A DNA stretch of 10,330 nucleotides from Dehalococcoidia bacterium UBA3254 (GTDB taxonomy: Bacteria > Chloroflexota > Dehalococcoidia > Dehalococcoidales > UBA3254): positions 1 through 10,330 of the forward strand of contig DEUU01000408.1 of the NCBI GenBank assembly GCA_002362735.1. Direction: 5' to 3'. The position numbers and the translations under genes are program-made. The notes beneath the pieces are model-generated. The model ran no database searches. It saw only the letters and a program-made list of their open reading frames with translations, and was not told where the DNA came from. Below, piece after piece: positions 6,332 to 10,330 of this stretch (its first letter is position 1; every line of letters starts with the position of its first letter).

Positions 6332-7374
6332 ATCGAAGGGGAGGTCAAGACACTGGCATTTAGCTTCCTGACACATTCTTCGGCTTCAGCAACGGTGCGT
6401 GTAATAAGTTCGAGACAGGTGGGTATATCCTTAATCAGGCCCACCACCTGTCCGGCTGGAGTGAAAGATTTCCTGACATCGCCCGTTGCAATGGTCCGGC
6501 GAAACATCGCCATACCGGTCATGAACTGGAATGGCGAGCAATGAATTTGCCTCATGTAACTGGCATTTTGCAGCATTTCCTTAAAGCTGGCATTGAATTC
6601 CTTTTTCGTGGCCAGCATATTTGGTAAAACATCCCAAAAATGTGTCCACCAGCCGCGATAATTCTTCATCTTACTGATCGCCCTCAAAGGCATGCCGTCC
6701 CAATTAGCGCTCAGGGCCGCATCTTTATCTCGAGCTTCAAGATATAAATTTTTAATCGACTGGGGCAGTGGGCTCTCATGAGTCACCGCGAATCTCGTAC
6801 CCATGGCAACTCCCTCCGCCCCCAGAGCTAAAGCGGCTACTAACCCTTTTCCGTCACAGAAACCTCCGGCTGCCACCACCGGAATCTTGACCGCCCGGGC
6901 GACTTCAGGTATCAACACTGAAGACGCTATCAAGCTGGAATGACCTCCGGATTCCCAGCTCTGGACAATGACTGCATCCGCTCCCTCCTTCTCTACTCCT
7001 AAAGCTTGCCTGACGTTACCAACCGCAGCTATATATATCACATCATCCGGTTTCTTCATGTTAAAGAAAGCAAAAGGGCTCCTTATGGCTGAAGTCCAGA
7101 CCGGCACTTTTTCCTCTAACATTACCTGAATAACATCTTTAACTTTGGGCATATTGGGCATGACATTAACGCCAAAAGGTTTTCCGTGGGTCTGCTTCTT
7201 GATTTCACGGATTTGTTCCCTGGTGTGCTCCGGAGTCATTCCAGGGGGCGCAAAAAGCCCCAGACCTCCGGCATTACATGTAGCAATGACCAGAGGAGCC
7301 AGACCTATGGAGGCCATCGGAGATTGTACGATAGGGTGATGAATTCCTAATAAGTCCGTTATTCTTGTTCTCAT
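6319..7374 (-). CDS. Nitronate monooxygenase / 2-nitropropane dioxygenase-type flavoprotein (351 aa)
   Basis: This is an FMN-dependent TIM-barrel protein of the NMO/FabK-like superfamily. The N-terminal strand HPIVQSPM (13-20) and the GGLG turn (36-39) are typical. ESGGH (141-145) carries the conserved histidine, equivalent to the base that activates nitronates in NMO. AAGGFCDGKG (168-177) and the downstream GAEGVAMGTRF (185-195) form the flavin phosphate site. Nitronate monooxygenases oxidise alkyl nitronates with O2, but many relatives in anaerobes clearly do something else, and FabK enoyl-ACP reductase is a close cousin. The substrate is therefore open. The start is supported by AGAGGT about 7 bases before ATG. 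It lies 48 bp downstream of threonine synthase on the same strand and is probably co-transcribed with it. Confidence 0.88.
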   Translation of the reverse strand: MRTRITDLLGIHHPIVQSPMASIGLAPLVIATCNAGGLGLFAPPGMTPEHTREQIREIKKQTHGKPFGVNVMPNMPKVKDVIQVMLEEKVPVWTSAIRSPFAFFNMKKPDDVIYIAAVGNVRQALGVEKEGADAVIVQSWESGGHSSLIASSVLIPEVARAVKIPVVAAGGFCDGKGLVAALALGAEGVAMGTRFAVTHESPLPQSIKNLYLEARDKDAALSANWDGMPLRAISKMKNYRGWWTHFWDVLPNMLATKKEFNASFKEMLQNASYMRQIHCSPFQFMTGMAMFRRTIATGDVRKSFTPAGQVVGLIKDIPTCLELITRTVAEAEECVRKLNASVLTSPSIKNP

Positions 7375-7422
7375 GACAAAACCTCTGCTTATTACGCTAA
7401 TATACTGAGAAAATTTCAGGCA

Positions 7423-8772
7423 TTATTTAATTTTTAAAATCCTGGCTACCGTTTCTGTCCGGCAATCTTCTGCCGAGATAATATTGCTCTGAAGGTTAAC
7501 CGCTGCTGAATCCGTAAACTTTAATCCGGTAGCAGTTGAAACCACCACTACCCTTGCCCCGCTTCGGATCCACCCCTCCCGGCGGGCATTACGTACCCCC
7601 GCCAGTGCTATTCCGGTTTGCGGACAAACGAAATACCCGTCTTTTCCGCAAATAGCGACCGCTTCATTTAAGTCGCGTTCTGCAGCTACCTGCATCGCTC
7701 CCTTTGAGTTCGTAATTTCTCTCATTACTTTATCTCGTGAAACAGGATCTCCGATGCGAGCGGCGGTAGCCGTCGTTTCGCCTGCGGCAACCGGTTTGTA
7801 GCAAGATTTCCATTTCTCGAGCGATGCATAGACATCACCGTTTTCCGCTTCCTTCGCAGAATTCCACGACCTGGCTAAAGGATTGGCTGCTTCAGACTGA
7901 CATCCGAGAATTCTCGAGGTTTTTTCCATCCCAAATCTTTTCAGCAGTCTGAGAGCCTTACCCACTGAAGAGCAGTTGCTTCCGTTTCCTACCGGAACAG
8001 CAATCCAGTCCGGACATTTCCAGCCGAAATACTGTGAGATCAGGAATACCGTTGCCTGGTGTCCTTCTATCCGGGCCGGGTTGAGGCTGTTAGCAGGATA
8101 AACGCCGTATCTGGTTACCAGTTCCTGCATTACTTTCATACAGGCATCAAAGTCTCCTGGCAGAAGAATCACCTTTGCGCCGTGAACCAGGGGCTGGGCC
8201 AGCTGGACCGGCGTTATTTTTCCTTTCGGAAGTATAACCGAACACTGAATTCCGGCCGCAGCCGCATAAGCTGCCGCCATGGCAGAGGTATCGCCGGTTG
8301 AAGCACAACAGACATTCTCTACACCTGCCGCTCTGGCAACGCTCATCATCACGGTTCCGCCAAAATCTTTGAAAGAACCCGTTGGAGTCATCCCTTCCAT
8401 GATGATGTAAAGTTCAATATCATCACCCACCCATTTTTGAAGATTGTTACCCGCCCGAACAATCGGCACATTCCCTTCGCCCAGGCTGACAATCATTTTT
8501 TCCGGCATGAATGGCATGATCCATTCCTGGAAGCGCCAAACGCCAGAATGATACTTTACCTCTTTCTTCTGGAGTGCTGCCGATGAAATCCTGGAGTCGA
8601 ATATTTCTTGATATTTTTCCAGGGACATCCTAGCCAGATCAAAGTTGTGTTCGATGTCATACAGGTCTCCACATTTCGGACACCGAAATTTTCTTTCTTC
8701 AAGCAGATCGGTCCGGTAACCGCAATGAATACAGGACAACCATGTCTGCTTTATGTCAAATGATTTTTTCAA
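7423..8772 (-). CDS. thrC: Threonine synthase with N-terminal zinc ribbon (about 449 aa)
   Basis: This PLP enzyme converts O-phosphohomoserine to threonine in the cytoplasm. Numbering from the upstream TTG at 8799, two CxxC pairs (CIHCG 23-27, CPKCG 40-44) form a zinc ribbon as in short-type threonine synthases. The PLP lysine lies in PTGSFKDFGG, the phosphate-binding part in STGDTS, and the C-terminal family signature in CPQTGIALAG plus TATGLKF. KDFGG resembles the E. coli type, where many zinc-ribbon enzymes have KDRG. The start is ambiguous. I prefer TTG 8772, because AAGGAG (8780-8785) precedes it by 7 bases. The longer frame from TTG 8799 (458 aa) has a weak ribosome site but overlaps the stop of a small leader ORF. 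A related PLP enzyme such as cysteate synthase cannot be fully excluded. It is probably in an operon with the flavoprotein gene downstream. Confidence 0.85.
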   Translation of the reverse strand: MKKSFDIKQTWLSCIHCGYRTDLLEERKFRCPKCGDLYDIEHNFDLARMSLEKYQEIFDSRISSAALQKKEVKYHSGVWRFQEWIMPFMPEKMIVSLGEGNVPIVRAGNNLQKWVGDDIELYIIMEGMTPTGSFKDFGGTVMMSVARAAGVENVCCASTGDTSAMAAAYAAAAGIQCSVILPKGKITPVQLAQPLVHGAKVILLPGDFDACMKVMQELVTRYGVYPANSLNPARIEGHQATVFLISQYFGWKCPDWIAVPVGNGSNCSSVGKALRLLKRFGMEKTSRILGCQSEAANPLARSWNSAKEAENGDVYASLEKWKSCYKPVAAGETTATAARIGDPVSRDKVMREITNSKGAMQVAAERDLNEAVAICGKDGYFVCPQTGIALAGVRNARREGWIRSGARVVVVSTATGLKFTDSAAVNLQSNIISAEDCRTETVARILKIK

Positions 8773-8779
8773 ATCAATA

Positions 8780-8785
8780 CTCCTT
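8780..8785 (-). promoter_or_regulatory. Ribosome binding site that decides the thrC start
   Basis: On the minus strand AAGGAG lies 7 bases before TTG 8770-8772. It sits inside the reading frame that opens at TTG 8799, so the shorter protein is the better-supported translation start. Confidence 0.6.
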
Positions 8786-8795
8786 ATGGTGCTGT

Positions 8796-8891
8796 TCAAT
8801 CTCGGTTATTCTTCCAGGTCTTTGCCTGGAGCATTCCTTCTATTCTCCGAAGTTTTTTAAAACGCTCGCCCTGCCGATTGAGTTTGAACAT
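8796..8891 (-). CDS. Possible 31-aa basic leader ORF upstream of thrC
   Basis: ATG 8891 is preceded by AGGGGA about 7 bases upstream. The frame runs 31 codons to TGA 8796-8798. The peptide is strongly basic (Lys/Arg in FKLNRQGERFKKLRR) with no Thr run, so it is not a classical threonine attenuator. The stop overlaps the alternative thrC TTG as TTGA, an arrangement seen in coupled genes. The segment LRRIEG recalls a motif in CsoR-type regulators, but the peptide is far too short to be one. It may be a chance ORF. Confidence 0.3.
   Translation of the reverse strand: MFKLNRQGERFKKLRRIEGMLQAKTWKNNRD
8813..8830 (-). other. Leader hairpin 40 nt before the preferred thrC start
   Basis: A perfect 6-bp stem TCCAGG/CCTGGA with a 6-base loop lies inside the small leader ORF. 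No T-run follows it on the minus strand, so it is not a terminator by itself. It could pause or mask translation. Confidence 0.4.
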
Positions 8892-9214
8892 CTGGCCATC
8901 CCCTGATTTAATATAAGTTTATCTGAAAACTATCTCTAAATTCAAAGAAAAGCATTTCCCAATCCAGCACCAGGACATGACTTACGACTCATTTGATCAT
9001 TATCTAGTTTTATTTGTTCAGGCTGCTTTAGTCAAGGGCTTAATTAGTATCAGCCTGGAAAAATTTCAATACAAAACAATCCAAAAATGAAATCTTGAGT
9101 GCCAGAAAAGACGCATTTCACAGTCAAACACGGAAGGTTGACAGGAAGTTGTTTTCATCAACCGCTTCCAAGATACATAACGGTTCCGGTTAAATGTCTT
9201 CTTGCCCTGTCGGT
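8892..9214. other. 323-bp gene-free leader/spacer between ROK kinase and threonine synthase
   Basis: The stretch is AT-rich and has no convincing coding frame. On the minus strand TATATT (8910-8915) is a candidate -10 for thrC, but no good -35 goes with it. A bulged hairpin lies at 9132-9169. An imperfect inverted repeat (TAACGGTTCCGGTTA, 9178-9192) sits just past the kinase stop. I looked for a T-box specifier/antiterminator and other common riboswitch signatures for amino-acid genes and saw none. Confidence 0.5.
9132..9169. other. Bulged 10-bp hairpin downstream of the ROK kinase
   Basis: GGAAG (9132-9136) pairs with CTTCC (9165-9169) and GTTGA (9137-9141) with TCAAC (9158-9162), with a 2-base bulge (CG 9163-9164) and a 16-base loop. 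On the minus strand it is followed by GTGTTTG and not a proper T-run. It may be a weak terminator or RNA-end stabiliser for the kinase mRNA. Confidence 0.4.
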
Positions 9215-10114
9215 TTAAACGTCTTGATTAATCGTCTTTGCTAACTCCAGCGCTCCGATGACACCCGCCATATCTCCTAATGCTGGGGAAACAATATAAT
9301 GTTCAATATCCTTCGTAACTGCATCCGAACGGATATATTCATTAAGGTTTAATTCTACTTTACGGCGAACAGCCGGCATAAGACCAGGATTTTTCATCAG
9401 TCCACCGCCAACGATGACACGTTGAGGAGATATGGTACATATGAAGTTGTGAATTGCGATCGCCAGATAGCTAGCTTCTAATTCCCAGGCCGGATGGTCA
9501 AAAGGAATATTTTCGGGCAGTTGTCCCCAGTGGCCTTCCATGGCTTTTCCGCAGGCCAGACCTTCCAGACAATCGCCGTGGTAGGGACAGCATCCAGAAT
9601 ATGGGTCTTTTTGCCAATCATGAGGAATTCGGATATGTCCCATTTCAGGATGTAATAATCCGTGCATCAGCTTACCATTTATCATACCGCCTCCGCCAAA
9701 CCCCGTCCCTACCGTTAGATAGATAAAGGTATCAAGCCCTCTTGCTCCTCCCCAGACATGTTCACCCAACGCTGCACCATTTACGTCTGTATCAATAGCG
9801 ACTGGAATTTCCAGCCGGTTTTGTATCTTCCTGGCGAAGTCAATGTATGACCACGAATCTTTTGGAGTAGAGGTAATATATCCATAAGTTGGGGAATTTT
9901 TATCAAGATCAAGAGGACCGAAAGAAGCGATACCTATTGCAGTAAGCAGCTTTTGGCGAACATATTCTTTAAAGAAATTAATGACCTTTCCGATAGTTTC
10001 ATCAGGGGAAGTTGTAGCAAATTGCGTTTTTATAAGATTATCCGGTGCGGTACCAACAGCGCAAACAAACTTCGTTCCTCCGGCTTCAATGCCTCCGTAA
10101 ACCTTGTCTGTCAT
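9215..10114 (-). CDS. ROK-family sugar kinase, fructokinase/YdhR-like (299 aa)
   Basis: This is a cytoplasmic ATP-dependent hexose kinase of the ROK family, full length. The N-terminal phosphate loop is GGIEAGGTK (7-15). DTDVNGAALGE (108-118) carries the likely catalytic Asp110. VGTGFGGG (135-142) is the second phosphate region. HPEMGHI (155-161) followed by the CCPYHGDCLEGLACG loop (175-189) is the ROK zinc site, with likely ligands His160, Cys175 or Cys176, His179 and Cys182. VIVGGGL is the adenosine-side motif. The EAGGTKF start and the zinc loop sequence fit the YdhR/ScrK fructokinase and mannokinase subgroup better than glucokinases or NagC-type repressors, and there is no DNA-binding domain. 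AGGTGA is placed 3-5 bases before the ATG. It is apparently a single-gene unit. Confidence 0.92.
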   Translation of the reverse strand: MTDKVYGGIEAGGTKFVCAVGTAPDNLIKTQFATTSPDETIGKVINFFKEYVRQKLLTAIGIASFGPLDLDKNSPTYGYITSTPKDSWSYIDFARKIQNRLEIPVAIDTDVNGAALGEHVWGGARGLDTFIYLTVGTGFGGGGMINGKLMHGLLHPEMGHIRIPHDWQKDPYSGCCPYHGDCLEGLACGKAMEGHWGQLPENIPFDHPAWELEASYLAIAIHNFICTISPQRVIVGGGLMKNPGLMPAVRRKVELNLNEYIRSDAVTKDIEHYIVSPALGDMAGVIGALELAKTINQDV

Positions 10115-10115
10115 A

Positions 10116-10172
10116 AATCACCTGCCAGAAGTTACTAAAAATGTTTGGGAAATCTAAAAGACCAATCACCTG
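10116..10172. repeat. Direct repeat AATCACCTG, 48 bp apart
   Basis: AATCACCTG occurs at 10116-10124 and 10164-10172. On the minus strand the copy nearest the kinase supplies its AGGTGA ribosome binding site. The upstream copy has no start codon giving a real ORF. It may reflect a small local duplication or chance. Confidence 0.3.
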
Positions 10173-10257
10173 TTTTTTATGTTCAGTAATAATACAAGAT
10201 GAAAAAGATACCTTGTTATCACGGTTTTTTGTCGCAGTTAATCCTGACAGGCACATT

Positions 10258-10283
10258 CCGAATTAATAATTGCAAAAATTCGG
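10258..10283. promoter_or_regulatory. Inverted repeat CCGAATT-N12-AATTCGG upstream of the ROK kinase
   Basis: The perfect 7-bp arms lie about 145-170 bp before the kinase start. Neither strand has a T-run after it. It could be an operator or an mRNA 3'-end hairpin of the gene to the right. The arms share CGAATT/AATTCG with the MFS operator-like dyad but with a spacer twice as long. Confidence 0.35.
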
Positions 10284-10286
10284 GGT

Positions 10287-10330
10287 TCACACTCTTATGC
10301 AGGCAACCTCATGGTCGTTACCCACTTTCT
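10287..10330 (-). CDS. Possible last 13 codons of an upstream minus-strand gene
   Basis: Entering from the right edge, one minus-strand frame reads KVGNDHEVACIRV and stops at TGA 10287-10289. The composition looks protein-like, but another frame (ending at TAA) is also open for 11 codons, so this is only a suggestion. No family can be assigned. Confidence 0.2.
   Translation of the reverse strand, partial: KVGNDHEVACIRV

Noticed and set aside
8977..9090. 37-aa plus-strand ORF in the thrC/ROK spacer
   Set aside because: There is only an AGGA two bases from the ATG, no recognisable family, and its length is within chance expectation in AT-rich DNA.
8773..9214. T-box or amino-acid riboswitch upstream of thrC
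   Set aside because: I looked for the T-box consensus AGGGTGGNACCGCG on the minus strand and a following terminator, and found neither.

Overview
The window looks like an ordinary chromosomal stretch from a bacterium of roughly mid-40s % GC, probably an anaerobe with a respiratory lifestyle. The strongest lifestyle clue is a two-gene membrane redox unit: a tetraheme cytochrome c and an FdnI-type cytochrome b. A Dehalococcoidia-like (Chloroflexota) or other sediment anaerobe would fit the mix of genes. That placement is a guess from gene content; no taxonomic marker is present. I see no transposase, integrase, CRISPR array, tRNA or rRNA.

Left part (1-3123). A minus-strand Tex gene has an intact N-terminal half. 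It then runs into two in-frame stop codons inside the YqgF domain, and recognisable Tex sequence continues past them to the window edge, so the gene looks broken or truncated. Diverging from it is a 150-aa plus-strand protein resembling a stand-alone GIY-YIG nuclease domain. That gene meets a minus-strand RhlE-like DEAD-box RNA helicase tail to tail, with the two stop codons overlapping.

Middle part (3124-6276). A minus-strand 12-helix MFS efflux transporter (DHA1 type) lies just upstream of the helicase. It is divergent from the plus-strand cytochrome pair. The intergenic region between them holds recognisable promoters for both directions, a perfect CGAATT-N6-AATTCG dyad centred on the transporter -35 box, and two copies of ATCCGGATA. 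The tetraheme cytochrome c and cytochrome b genes overlap by ATGA and probably form one quinone-linked electron-transfer module with no catalytic subunit in view. A small cupin-like protein with a very strong ribosome binding site follows behind its own promoter.

Right part (6277-10330). On the minus strand a threonine synthase (zinc ribbon plus PLP domain) is followed 48 bp later by a nitronate monooxygenase-type flavoprotein, probably as one operon. Upstream of threonine synthase is a long leader with a hairpin and a possible 31-aa basic leader ORF whose stop overlaps a TTG codon. Further right is a ROK-family sugar kinase (fructokinase/YdhR-like) with its zinc-binding loop. A possible last few codons of another minus-strand gene sit at the very edge.

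The clearest things to follow up are the decaying Tex gene, the tandem-repeat tetraheme cytochrome/cytochrome b unit, the operator-like dyads around the transporter, and the threonine synthase leader.
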